NCBI RefSeq assembly: GCF_012489685.1
Contig: NC_080044.1
Coordinates: 62,234,732-62,298,731 of the forward strand
From: Lotus japonicus
Lineage: Eukaryota; Streptophyta; Magnoliopsida; Fabales; Fabaceae
Direction of reading: 5' to 3'
DNA length: 64,000 bases
The first letter of the stretch is position 1, and every line of letters starts with the position of its first letter. The notes beneath the pieces are model-generated. The model was not told where the DNA came from. It did not search any database and worked only from the letters and a program-made list of their open reading frames with translations. The position numbers were made by a program, and so were the translations under genes. Shown here piece by piece: positions 10,245 to 21,706 of the stretch.

Positions 10245-13027
10245 TCATGCTGGACAAAAGTCCATATTCAGATTTTTCAGAATGAAATTAAATCTATCCT
10301 CTGCTAAGGGCTTTGTAAAGATATCTGCCCATTGATGGTCAGTATCAACAAACTTCAAGAGAAGTACGCCCTTCTGTACATAATCTCTAATAAAGTGATA
10401 CTTTACCTCAATGTGCTTTGCCCTTGAATGTAAGATAGGATTCTTACTCAATGAAATTGCAGCAGTGTTATCACAATAGATTGGGATATTGCTCTCAAGG
10501 ATTTGATAATCCTCCAGCTGATGTTTCATCCAGAGCATCTGAGTGCTGCATATTGCTGCTGAGATATATTCTGCCTCTGCAGTAGATAGTGCAATGGTTG
10601 ATTGACTTTTGCTTGCCCATGAGACTAAGTTGCTTCCCAGAAATTGACAATTTCCAGAAGTGCTTTTTCTCTCTGTTCTATCTCCAGCATAATCAGCATC
10701 ACAGTAACCTGAAAGCTTGTACTCTGATGTTTTCTTCTACATCAAGCCAAGGTTAGTGGTACCTTTCAAATACCTCAGGATCCTCTTAACAACAGTTAAG
10801 TGGGTTTCCCTTTGATCTGATTGGAAACGAGCACATAAATGAACACTAAACAATATATCAGGCCTAGATGCAGTTAAGTATAGAAGTGATCCTATCATAC
10901 CACGATAGAGCTTCTGACAAACTTTACCACTTACAAACTCATTCTCCAGAAGGAATGAGCTGAGTCTCTCATACCATGCTCTGGGAGCTTGCTTCAGACC
11001 ATAGAGTGATTTCTTCAGCTTGAAGACATGGTCTGGATTCTTCTCATCCTCAAAACCCGGGGGTTGATGAACGTAGACTTCCTCAGATATGTATCCATTT
11101 AGGAAGGCACTCTTAACATCCATCTGATGTAGAATTATGTTGTGATTCACAGAGAAGGAGATCAGCAGTCTGATTGCTTCTAGTCTTGCTACTGGAGCAA
11201 ATGTTTCAGTGTAGTCTATTCCTTCCTGCTGACTGTAGCCTTGAGCAACTAGCCTTGCCTTGTTTCTGACTACATCACCTTTCTCGTTCAACTTGTTTCT
11301 GAACACCCATTTTGTTCCAATTACATGGACACTTTGAGGCTTCTTCACTAGGCTCCAAACATCATTCTTGGAAAATTGATTCAATTCTTCTTCCATGGCC
11401 AGAATCCAGTCCTTGTCCTGAAGAGCTTCATCAATTGACTTGGGTTCAATTAAGGACACCAATCCTTTCAGACTAAGCAGGGTCTCTTCAGAGTGTCTGA
11501 AGGCTGATCTGGTTCTGACTGGTTCGTCTTTGTTGCCCAGAATCAATTCCTTAGGATGAGCTCCAGTGATTCTGCTCTTCTTCTGAGTTTGTGAATTAGA
11601 GGGACCAGCTTCTTCTGGTTCATCTTCCTCTGGCTCAGCTTCCTCTGGAGCTTTGCCTTTGTCAGAAACACTTATACTTAAATCTGCAAATTTCTCAACT
11701 AGCTTTGACTGATCAGAGTCAAGCTTATCGTCAAATCTAACATGAATAGATTCTTCAATTGTTTTAGCATCAGTATTATAGAACCTAAAACCTTTAGATC
11801 TCTCAGAGTAACCAAGTAATAGACATTTAGAAGACTTAGCATCAAATTTATGCAATCTATCCTTAGTATTAAGAACATAACAAACACAACCAAAAGGATG
11901 AAAATAAGAAATGATGGGTTTGATATTCTTCCACAATTCATAGGGAGTCTTATTCATAATTGGTCTCACAGAGATTCTGTTCTGAATGTAACACGCCGTG
12001 TTTACTGCCTCTGCCCAAAAGTGCTTAGCCATGCCAGTTTCTTGGAGCATGGTTCTAGCCATCTCCTGAAGAGTTCTGTTCTTCCTCTCAACAACACCAT
12101 TTTGTTGAGGAGTTCTGGGACAAGAGAAATCATGTGCAATTCCATAGGAATCAAACAGACTCTCAAACTTGTCATTCTCAAACTCTCCACCATGGTCACT
12201 TCTGACATGCACAATCCTACAAGCCTTCTCGTTTTGCACTTGGGCTATGAAGGTAGAGAACACAGCATGAGACTCATCCTTGCGGGTTACAAATTTTACC
12301 CATGTCCAGCGGCTATAGTCGTCAACAATGACCATCCCATATCTCTTGCCACCTATAGACTCAGTTTTCACTGGTCCAAACAGGTCGATATGCAGAAGTT
12401 CCAACGGCCTTGAGGTTGAGACAACATTCTTTGCCTTGAAAGGGACTTTTGTGTATTTGCCTTTCTGACATGCTTCACAAAGAGCGTCTGAAGAGAACTT
12501 TAGAGTGGGTAAGCCCCTGAGCCCCTGACAAGGTTTAGCTTGCTCAGCTGAGAAATCTTTCTCATACTGGTAGGCCCTAACCGTCTATGCCATACCCATT
12601 GCTCTTCAATAACAGACAGAAGGAACTTCACATTCTGAGCCTCCTACTCAGATAATCTGATCTTATAAATGTTGTTCTTCCTCTTGCTATTAAACAGAAC
12701 AGAGCCATCGATCTGACTTACAGCCCGGCAGGACTTTTGATTGAAGATAACATCATAACCCTTGTCAGCTAATTGACTTATAGACAATAAGTTATGAGTT
12801 AAGCCGTCTACCAATAAAACATTGTCAATGCATGGACTACTATCTACACAAATAGTCTCAGTACCAACAATTTTACCCTTTTCGTTGCCACCAAAGCCAA
12901 CTTCGCCTCCAGGCTTAAGTTTTAGCTCTTGGAACATACACCTTTCTCCCGTCATGTGACGCGAGCATCCACTGTCCAGATAACATGATTGGTGTTTCAG
13001 TGGAGCTATCAAGGATATCTGCAACAT
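10245..13027 (-). pseudogene. pol (PR-IN-RT-RH) of copia element A, broken
   Basis: Protease motif [11 protein letters not shown] lies near 12960. Integrase has the [10 protein letters not shown] and [11 protein letters not shown] blocks, and RT has the TKWVFRNK and [10 protein letters not shown] blocks. RNase H ends ...NLNMDFCPA with its stop at 10245-10247. Damage: TAG replacing Leu at the end of the protease-linked block (about 12644); an 8-bp tandem duplication near 12515 that shifts frame; a 327-bp in-frame deletion that removes the YVDD catalytic segment of RT; and TAG replacing Tyr near 10737. The missing RT segment ends in GGTAAA at both sides in intact relatives, which suggests a microhomology deletion. 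It cannot encode an active RT. Confidence 0.88.
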
Positions 13028-14738
13028 AGATAATCTTATCCTTAGGTACCCACTTTCTGGGTCCTCTCTTGTTAGTTACTCCAGAGGTTCTGATCACCTT
13101 GGGTTTCTCAACATGATAATGTAAAGGAATTTTTGCATGATATTTAAGCACTGAAGGAGTTCCCTTTTTACGAGAAGGTTTAGCAATGATTCAGGCAAAA
13201 TGGTACCAGAGGGTACAAAATGTTCATGCAGAGGTTTAGCCTTAGGCATAGGAGGCTCATTTCTACTTGGTCCAGAATAGCCAATGCCACTCATCCCATT
13301 TCTGCTAACGCCATAGATCATTGAAGCCATCAAGCTTCTATCTACGCTTTTAGCTAGGAATCTTTGAAAGGATTTTTCATATTTAGATTCATTCTTTATA
13401 TCAGAGGCATCACATGCAAAAACTTCTTCTAACTTGATAATTTGGTTTTTAAGCACAGAGTTAGAGTTAACTAAAGCATGATTATTTTCTTTTAGTTCAG
13501 AAATAAGTTTCTCATGTTCAGTAGAAGTTTTAGAAACAGCAGTAAATTCCTTTTTCAACCTTTTATGTTTAGTCAAGAGAAAGTTATATTTATCAATGAT
13601 ATCAGACAAAGCACATTTAAGTTCAGAGGTTGAGAAGGAAGCGAATACCTCATTTTCATCGTTAGAGTCTAGATCTTCCTCTGATGCTGATTCAGAATTA
13701 GTTGCTTCTTTTGACTCTGCTTCTTTGTTCTTGACAATAGTCATTAGTCCTTCAACAACTTCTCCATCAGAGTCAACATCCTCCGACTCTGATTCATCAA
13801 AAGTCACCATGAGGTCTTTCTTAGCTTTGAAATGCTTCTTTGGCTTCTTGTCCTTTTTCAGCTTAGGACAATCACTCTTGTAGTGCCCTGATTCTTTGCA
13901 TTCAAAGCATGTGACTTCCTTTGATGAAGACTTCTTCTAACCAGAAGAAGATTCATTCTTTCCTTTATACTTTCCAGAGCCTTTGTGTTTGCTCTGCCTG
14001 TGCTTCCAGATGCGGTTAAGCCTTCTGGAGATCAGAGTCAGCTCATCCTCATCAGAATCTTCAGAGGCTTCTTCAGATTCTTCTTCTTCTTCTGCTTGGA
14101 GAGCTTTAGCCTTTTCAGATTTGGATTTCAAGGCTATAGACTTCTTCTTCTGATCCTGATGTTCAGAACGCTTCAGTTCATGACACTTCTGTATGCTTAT
14201 GAGTTCTTCCAGACTCATCTGATCAACATCTCTTGTGAGCTCGAAGGAAGTTATCAAAGGCATCCAGCTTTCAGGAAGGCCTCTCAGAATTCTCATGACA
14301 TGATCAGCAGTTTTGTAGCTCAGCTTGAGAGGTCTAATTCCAGCAATGAGTAGCTGAAATCTGGAGAACATGTCCTCAATGGACTCACTGGATTCCATCT
14401 GGAATGATTCATACTTTCTAATCAAGGCCAACACCTTTGACTCCTTCATCTTCTTGTTTCCTTCATGGGTCATCTTCAATGAATCAAAGATACCCTTAGC
14501 ATACTCACGATCTGTGATATTTTGATATTCTTCATAAGAAATAGCACTTAGAAGAATAGTTCTAGCTTTATGATGCAGTGAGTAAAGCTTCTTTTGTTCT
14601 GCAGACATCTCTGATCTTGAGATTTTCTTGCAATCAACGTCAACTGGACGCTCGTAGCCATCCACTATAATATCCCAGAGATCTGCATCAAAGCCCAGAA
14701 AGAAGCTTTCAATCCTGTCTTTCCAGTATTCAAATCTT
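12915..14738 (-). pseudogene. gag of copia element A, 5'-truncated and broken
   Basis: The frame begins inside the UBN2-type capsid region (RFEYWKDRIESFFLGFDADLWD) because element B's LTR cuts off the start at 14738. A CCHC knuckle (CFECKESGHYKSDC) follows a Lys/Ser/Glu-rich linker. The C-terminal part ends in the frame overlapping pol. A TAG near 13936 stands where D has CAG, and a frameshift lies near 13180. Known role of the family: virus-like particle structural protein. Confidence 0.85.
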
Positions 14739-15952
14739 TGTAAGATCAAGTTTTGATCATATTGTACAACTCTATGTTTTGATGATTACAAGTTAACGTT
14801 TTAGTATGAACGATTATGGTACTCTAACGTGTTTTCTGAGTGTGTTCACGACAAGCTCTGACCTTGATATAATCTCACACAAATCAGAAGCACTTTGCTT
14901 AAAGAGTGACCCTAGCAACGCTTTCGCAATCTCTATGTTCAAACTAAACAGTAGAAAAGCTTCAGAAGATCTGAAGATAGTCAAGCTCTGATGTGGACTC
15001 AACTCACTTGAAGTTCTGAAGATCCAGACGTTCTGATAACCCAGACACTCTGAAGGCTCAGAAGCTCTGATGGTTTAGAAGACTCTGAAGATCCAGACGC
15101 TGAAAAGTGAAGTCTCTGAAGTCCAGAAGCAAACTGGCTCTGAAGACCAAGTACTTCTCCTCTGAGTTCAAAATCAGAAGCTACAACGGTTAGAGGATCC
15201 ATGCTTCCCACTGACTCTGATCAACAAGCTTCACAAGTTCCAACACGAAGCATTCCTCTGATCAGAAGTCAACAAGATTAAAGGTCACATCACTATCCAA
15301 AGTACAAAAGCAGTGTACTATCCTGACGACCTAACCTAACATTCTCAGCCACAGCAGAAGCTGGAAATCCCAGATCTGCCCTCCAACGGTAGCATTCCCA
15401 TGCAACGTTCAAACCCTAATCCTTGGAGTATATAAAGAGGCTGAAGACTGAAAGATGTTGTCGAAGAAACTTATACGCGCAAGCTATATTCAAATCTTCT
15501 TAGAAATCTTTCTTCAACGAATTCATTGTGTTTACTACAAGCTTTTCAGAAGCAATCTCATTGTAAACAATATTTTTTAAACAGTTGTTTATTTTTACCT
15601 TTAGGAGATCAAGGTTGATCGGATCCTAGAGAAGACTAAGAGAGTGAATCTTAGTGTGAGCTAAGTCAGTGTATTGTTAGTCACTTGTAGGTTTCAAGTG
15701 CAGTTGTAACAAATCTCTAATTAGTGAATTGCCTTCATTCTAAGAAGGAAGAAATCACCTTCACGGGTGGACTGGACTAGCTTGAGTGATTCATCAAGTG
15801 AACCAGGATAAAATCCTTGTGTGCTTTTCTCATCTCTTATCTTAAGCACTTTACTTGTGTTTCAGAATATTTGTTAAAATCTTAAGTGGGATGTTTTATT
15901 CTGAAAACGCTATTCAAACCCGCCCCCCTTTCTATCGTTTTTCATACCTTCA
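14739..15952 (+). repeat. 5' LTR of copia element B
   Basis: It starts TGTAAGATCAAGTTTTGATC, ends CATACCTTCA, 1214 bp. TATA box GTATATAAAG at 15428-15437 and CCAACGG at 15383-15389 mark the promoter. It is followed by a 2-nt spacer and the PBS. Confidence 0.93.
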
Positions 15953-15954
15953 AT

Positions 15955-15966
15955 TGGTATCAGAGC
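15955..15966 (+). other. Primer-binding site, initiator tRNA-Met (element B)
   Basis: TGGTATCAGAGC, two bases after the LTR end. This is the usual plant copia PBS, complementary to the 3' end of initiator methionine tRNA. Confidence 0.93.
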
Positions 15967-16025
15967 GCAAGTTCTGATTACCACACCTAACAGTGTTCAG
16001 TGATCCGGGCCGGTGTGAAAAACAA

Positions 16026-17825
16026 ATGGCTACCACCAGTGAAACGCAAAAAGATGGTTACAATGCAAAGCCTCCTATGTTCGATGGTCAAAGGTTCGAA
16101 TATTGGAAAGACAGAATCAAAAGTTTCTTTCTGGGCTTTGACGCAGATCTCTGGGATATCATTATGGATGGCTATGAGCGTCCAGTTGATGCTGATGGCA
16201 AGAAGATCTCCAGATCAGAGATGACTGCTGAGCAAAAGAAGCTTTACTCACAGCACCACAAAGCTAGAGCTATTCTTCTTAGTGCTATTTCCTATGAAGA
16301 GTACTAGAAGATTACAGATCGTGAGTTTGCCAAGGGTATATTTGAATCCTTGAAAATGTCCCATGAAGGAAACAAGAAGGTGAAAGAATCAAAGGCGATG
16401 TCCTTGATCCAGAAGTATGAATCCTTCATCATGGAACCTAACGAGTCCATTGAGGATATGTTTTCCAGATTTCGGTTGCTTGTAGCTGGAATAAGACCTC
16501 TCAACAAAAGCTACACTACAAAAGATCATGTCATAAGGGTTATTAGAAGTCTTCCTGAAAGCTGGATGCCTTTAGTGACTTCAATAGAGCTTACAAGAGA
16601 TGTTGAGCATATGAGTTTAGAAGAACTCATCAGCATACTGAAATGTCATGAACTGAAGCGCTCAGAAATGCAGGATCTGAGGAAGAAGTCTATAGCTTTG
16701 AAATCCAAATCTGAGAAGTCTAAATCTGAGAAGTCGAAAGCTCTCCAAGCTGAAGCAGAAGAATCTGAAGAAGCATCAGAAGATTTTGATGAAGATGAGC
16801 TAACTCTGATCTCCAAAAGGCTCAACCGCATCTGGAAGCACAGGCAGAGCAAGTACAGAGGCTCTGGAAAGACCAAAGGAAAATTTGAATCCTCATCTGG
16901 CCAGAAGAAGTCCTCAGTCAAGGAAGTCACTTGTTTTGAATGCAAAGAATCAGAGCACTACAAGAGTGATTGTCCAAAGCTGAAAAAGAACAAGAAGCCA
17001 AAGAATCACTTCAAAACAAAGAAAAGTCTAATGGTGACTGTTGATGAATCAGAGTCAGAAGATGTTGACTCTGATGGTGAAGTTCAAGGACTCATGGCTA
17101 TTGTCAAAGAAGCAGAGTTAAAAGATGCAACTAACTCTGAATCAGCGTCAGAGGAAGATCCTAACTCAGATGATGAAAATGAGGTATTCGCTTCTTTCTC
17201 AATCTCTGAACTAAAACATGCTTTGTCTGATATTATGGATAAGTATAACTCTTTATTGACTAAGCATAAAAAGTTGAAAAAGGATTTCTCTGCTACTTCT
17301 AAGACTTCTGCTGAACATGAGAAAATCATTTCTGAAATGAAAAATAATAATCATGCTTTAGTAAATTCCAACTCTGTACTTAAGAACCAGATTGCTAAGT
17401 TAGAAGAAGTGGTTGCTTGTGATGCCTCTGATAGTAAGAATGAATCTAAATATGAAAAATCCTTTCAAAGATTCCTAGCTAAAAGCGTAGACAGAAGCTT
17501 GATTGATTCAATGATCTATGGCGTAAGCAGAAATGGAATGTATGACATTAGCTATTCTAGACCCAGTAGAAATGAGCCTCCTATGCCTAAGGCTAAATCC
17601 TTGTATGAACATTTTGTACCCTCTTGTACTATATTACGTGAACCATTACCTGTTAAAGTTGCTGACCCCCCTCTCAAAAAGGGAACCTTCTCCATGTCTA
17701 AATATCTTGCTAAAATTCCTTTACACTATCATGTTGAGAAACCCAAGGTGATCAGAACCTCTGAGGTAACTAACAAGAGAGGACCCAGAAAGTGGGTACC
17801 TAAGGATAAGATTATCTATGTTGCA
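16026..17825 (+). pseudogene. gag of copia element B, one amber codon, cut by a solo LTR
   Basis: It starts at ATG 16026 (MATTSETQKDGYNAK). UBN2-like capsid region at residues about 20-200, acidic Glu-rich linker, CCHC knuckle (CFECKESEHYKSDC; the usual Gly is Glu), then a coiled-coil-like tail. TAG at 16305-16307 replaces the CAG of element D. The 3' end is interrupted at 17825 by the solo family-1 LTR; the frame reads a few codons into the LTR before stopping. Apart from these breaks it follows D closely. Confidence 0.88.
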
Positions 17826-19259
17826 TGTAAGACCCATGTTTTTAAGTTTAGAATAAGCGAATAAAATTCCTATTCGCAATTAGGTTTGATGTATCGTGAA
17901 GGGAAACCTGAACAAGAGTTATTGAATGGAATAAATTTATGAAGGAGAAAGTTCAGGAAAAGTCTAAGGATTGTATCAAGGTCGATAAAAGTCATAGCAC
18001 GATTAGTATTCGCTTAAACCTAGGGCAAGAGCACTAGTAAATAGCTAATTTACACTTAGAGACACGATGGAAACTAATTCCAAAAATCTTCAGAGAAATG
18101 TTAGAACTTCTCTTAATCCATATATGACAAGCGTTTCAAGGCGAAACCCTAGAATGTACGAACGTCCGATTCCAATCCTCGTAGGTTTGCCGAAACTAAA
18201 ACCCTGATAGTTCAAGAAACCTAGAATGAACGGTCGAGGAAGACTTTTTCTTCAAATGAAGATTCCACACGCGTACGCCCATTTCTCTTGATGTTTTCAA
18301 TCTTTCTTCAGAAGGAAGTTTTCTCTTCCGACATCCACTGCAAAAAGTAACTTATCGGGTAAAATAGATTTACACCGACTTTGAATTATTCACCTTAATT
18401 CCAAGAAACCTCTTTTGAGTTTTAGAATTCTGTCGCCAAAACCTATCTTAGAATTCACGGAGAATGAGAAACTTTGGCAAAACTTACCCATTTCTCTCTC
18501 AAAACCCGCGAGCTTCATTGGAGGAGGAGGAGGAGAAGATTTTCGCCATTTCTTGCTTGATCGTTGATTCAACAATTGCTACTTGAAGGTATCGAGGTAT
18601 AGTTGCTAATCCTTACCTCTGATCGTCGTTTCCGTAGCTTTTTACTATGTCTTTCTGTACCCTTAGTTTTGAGGTTTTTGCAAAACTACCCAGATAACTT
18701 CATCTTTCTATCTAAACATCTTCCCTACGTGCCCAAGAGCATGTTTAGCGAATAATATTACGCCGATTCTCGCGAAACTACCGTCGAGTTTCAATTCTGC
18801 TCCAAATACCCATTTTTAGACAAAGTTTCGTCCTTTGGGCTGAAAACTATTGACTTAGCTTAGTGCTAGTTAGATTAGTCGTCATAAACGTCGTTGGTGA
18901 CGTCCCCATCCAATTTGTTTTTCGATTGTCCAATTTTGAAATTCTGAGCTAAAAATATTGACCAAAATACCCCTACGACAGTTTTCGATCCGATAATTTT
19001 TCCGAGTTTAGATTAACCTTAGTTACGACTAATAATAACCTAGGAACCAAGTTTGATCGAAGAAAAATCGACACACACAATTGTGATGTGTGGCCGTGAG
19101 CTATCCTAGGGGAGGGAGAAAATTTCTTTTTCGAAAACTTATCCTTTCGCGCTAGATTATCGTACCTCGGAGTATATGCTACTTCGTGTAACCTTAGTGA
19201 GTATTGATTGCTGAGTTTCTGGTAGATTTTGATGGAATTCTGTGGTTTTTGCTCTAAAG

Positions 19260-19337
19260 GTTCTTTTGAGGAATTTCCCGAAGAACAAGGCGTTGATTGT
19301 GAAGGAGCGTTTGAAGAGAACCCTGGAGGAGTTACAG
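19260..19337 (+). other. 78-bp exon-like block in LTR family 1
   Basis: It is bounded by a pyrimidine-rich stretch ending CTCTAAAG and by a strong donor, TTACAG/GTGAGG. The same 78-bp length recurs in the other complete LTRs (34120-34197, 56827-56904, 29073-29150 on minus). One acidic reading frame (SFEEFPEEQG here) is open in all four. Splicing is inferred from the sequence only. Confidence 0.5.
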
Positions 19338-20747
19338 GTGAGGGCTACTCACTGAACTATTAGCTAATGCTTTAGGTGTCGACGTATTCGACTTGATTTA
19401 CTGTTTATGCACTTGGTTGTGTTTTACTGAGAAAATGTTTTCTGAGGCTTCGGCTGACAATGATGATTATTCATCTATTGACTGTTTTTGAGTTTGAATA
19501 ACATGCTATGTGCTAAATGGTTAATCTAGGATGTGTGATATCTGCTCTATATGCTAAGTGTTACGTGGTTAACTTAGGATGTGTTGATATATGAGCTATG
19601 ATTGTTGGACTGTGCTAATTTAACTATGCTATTACACATATGTCTGTGGTACTGGAGAGTGAGGATAGCGGGCAGGTCATGCCAAATTTTTATGAGATTT
19701 TGAGATAGTTTGACGGGACGAACGGAGTTCGGGCCTTGTTATGGTTTTAGTGGATCGAGACATTCTCTGGGAATTATTTGGGATTATGGGATCTTTGAAA
19801 CTCATAGGAAATACGATAAGACTAAAAGGAAACTATTTTACAAGGAAAACTCATAAGATATTAAACAACCTCTAAACCTTTAAATAAAGATAATAATCTC
19901 GGATACAAACTCAGGATTGAATTCTAGTTTTGGAAAATGAGAAGTGTCGTCGAGTCCAAGTGTTGAGGAAGACTAATAGGTTTGGAGTATGTTGATACTC
20001 TTTGCTCGCTGAGCAGTGTTGACCATCGGATGGAGATGAGTCGGATGATTCGGGGAATCATCATGAGATAATGTGTTTTGAAATTAATGGTCTTTTGTTG
20101 CAGAATCGACTTTTGCCTTAGGGTATGCTTTTAGAGACAATAAGTTAGCTAGAACACGTGGCGACGTGTCGAGTGAGGTCGGAGACGTTGTTTGACTAAT
20201 TACTTTGCATTCATGCACTCATTTTGAGGTATTAACACGGGACGAACTCCGGACCTCGGTGGATTCGAAAATGGTCATAAGACCCGGATTTCCGCGTAAG
20301 AGCACTGTTAGGTGACTCTTAGTAGCAGACCGAAATGGCAGGCCTTCGGGTTTTATGCTGATCTGACTACCGTTGTTGTTGGAGTAAGAGGCACGCGGGC
20401 CGAAATGGTCCCACCGTGGCTGGTGCTAGGGCTGATCCGTTGATGTCCATCCCTCCGGAATGCATTTGGTTAACAGGGTTAACCGGCATTGCATTTCATG
20501 CAACATGCATACTGACTTAGTTGCTGAGTGTGATTGATAATTGTTAATCCTTTTTTTGATGCATGCTAATTGTTATTATCGTCTTATATATTCATTGTGA
20601 AACATACAACCCTAGGATGCTATCTTAAACTTATAAGCCTAAGTGGCTATCTCTTATCTTTATCTATTGGAATTATTATTTACATAATTCTTTGGAGTTA
20701 CCCTCGCATCTTCTGTGTGTGTTTTGGCGGACTACGCCCATTGTCAG

Positions 20748-21224
20748 ATGTCTTTGGCGGACTGGTTCACGATGGTCCACCCTTCGGGGGGGACTAGGTA
20801 CGAGATGTTAGATCAGGATGACCCCGGTTCGTGGGTGGTCGACCCCGCTGGCCATCGAGCGACGTACTCGGAGAGGATCATGGAGGATCGTGTCAACAAC
20901 TTAGGACACTTGACGGCAGGAGTGCTGAGGAGATGCACTGTTAGCTTCAACTTGCCACCCGGCGTGCACTGCGGACCCGGAGTAGGAGCACCACCACCAC
21001 CGTCATCTTCGGATGATGAGGACCCCTCGGAGGAGGAGCCTGTGGGAGTGACTTCTTCAGAGTCTAGCTCACCTGCCGTTGCTGTCATTGATGATTTTGG
21101 CTCGGGCCCTAAGCCCGTGAGGCCAACACAGGAGCGCATCGCGGTAGCGAGAGGAGGGAGGACGGTGTACATAGACTTGGTCGTTCTGGATTCAGATTCG
21201 GACGACGATCACGCTAGCACGTAG
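20748..21224 (+). CDS. LTR-encoded 'ADWF' protein, 158 aa
   Basis: It starts at ATG directly after TTGTCAG (possible splice acceptor) with MSLADWFTMVHPSGG. The first ~75 residues look like a compact domain (DPAGHRATYSER, VLRRCTVSFNLPPGVHCGPG). Then come a Pro/Ser/Asp/Glu-rich linker and a short C-terminal block (RIAVARGG, VYIDLVVLDSDSDDDH). A homologous ORF lies in the related LTR family 2 (27164-27824 minus); the N-terminal domains are about half identical by eye. Lying wholly inside an LTR, it would be carried twice by a full element. I recognise no known family. It is intact here, broken in the other copies; function and expression are unknown. Confidence 0.6.
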   Translation: MSLADWFTMVHPSGGTRYEMLDQDDPGSWVVDPAGHRATYSERIMEDRVNNLGHLTAGVLRRCTVSFNLPPGVHCGPGVGAPPPPSSSDDEDPSEEEPVGVTSSESSSPAVAVIDDFGSGPKPVRPTQERIAVARGGRTVYIDLVVLDSDSDDDHAST

Positions 21225-21706
21225 TTCTGAGTGCTGGTGTGAGCTCCTCGAGATAGGATTAGTGTAGGAGTAGAGTCTTAGCTCTGACCGTCATGTTTTA
21301 TTTTGGGACAGGGTAGTTTCCTGCTAATAGCTTTTTGTGTGGTTTCTCCTCGGAAATCACAGAGAGTTGGTTGGACTAGGGGGTCTTGTTTTAGGCCGTT
21401 AGGGCTAACTTATTCTCATTTTTGAGGGATTGTGTTGCGGACACTTGACCTATCCGTTTGGATTGTACATATTGCCTACGGGCGCTACTTTCTACTACTT
21501 CCCGTCACTGGAGGGTACTCGTGACGTGGTTTGTTACTTACAGCGGGGGCTGTAATTATTATTGTATATTAGTTCTGTTATCTTTGTTGGGGAGTTTATT
21601 TCTCTCAGTCTTTGATTGTATTATCAAAAAAAAAAAATATTCACGTTTTTCCGCTTTAATTTCTTTTTGGTTACTTAAGTGACGCCACCGAAATCGGGGT
21701 GTTACA

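Larger units (their letters stand above)
4477..14738 (-). mobile_element. Ty1/copia SIRE/Maximus-like element A (5' end split off)
   Basis: Reading on the minus strand from right to left: gag, pol (IN, RT, RH), inverted repeat, ORF3, convergent antisense ORF, polypurine tract, 3' LTR. It inserted into X at 4476. It is itself interrupted at 14738 by the 5' LTR of element B, so its gag start and 5' LTR lie outside the window. All of its minus-strand genes are broken; the antisense ORF is intact. Confidence 0.88.
17826..21706 (+). mobile_element. Solo LTR, gypsy-type family 1 (3881 bp), in element B
   Basis: It begins TGTAAGACCC and ends GGTGTTACA, and is flanked by the perfect 5-bp duplication TTGCA (17821-17825 and 21707-21711). 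There is no internal region, so it is a solo LTR left by LTR-LTR recombination. Compared with the copy at 32603-36626 it lacks roughly 75-80 bp around 18470, including the TATA and E2F-like boxes. It still encodes the best-preserved LTR ORF (20748-21224). It has a perfect hairpin GATGATTC-GGG-GAATCATC at 20044-20062. Confidence 0.95.
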
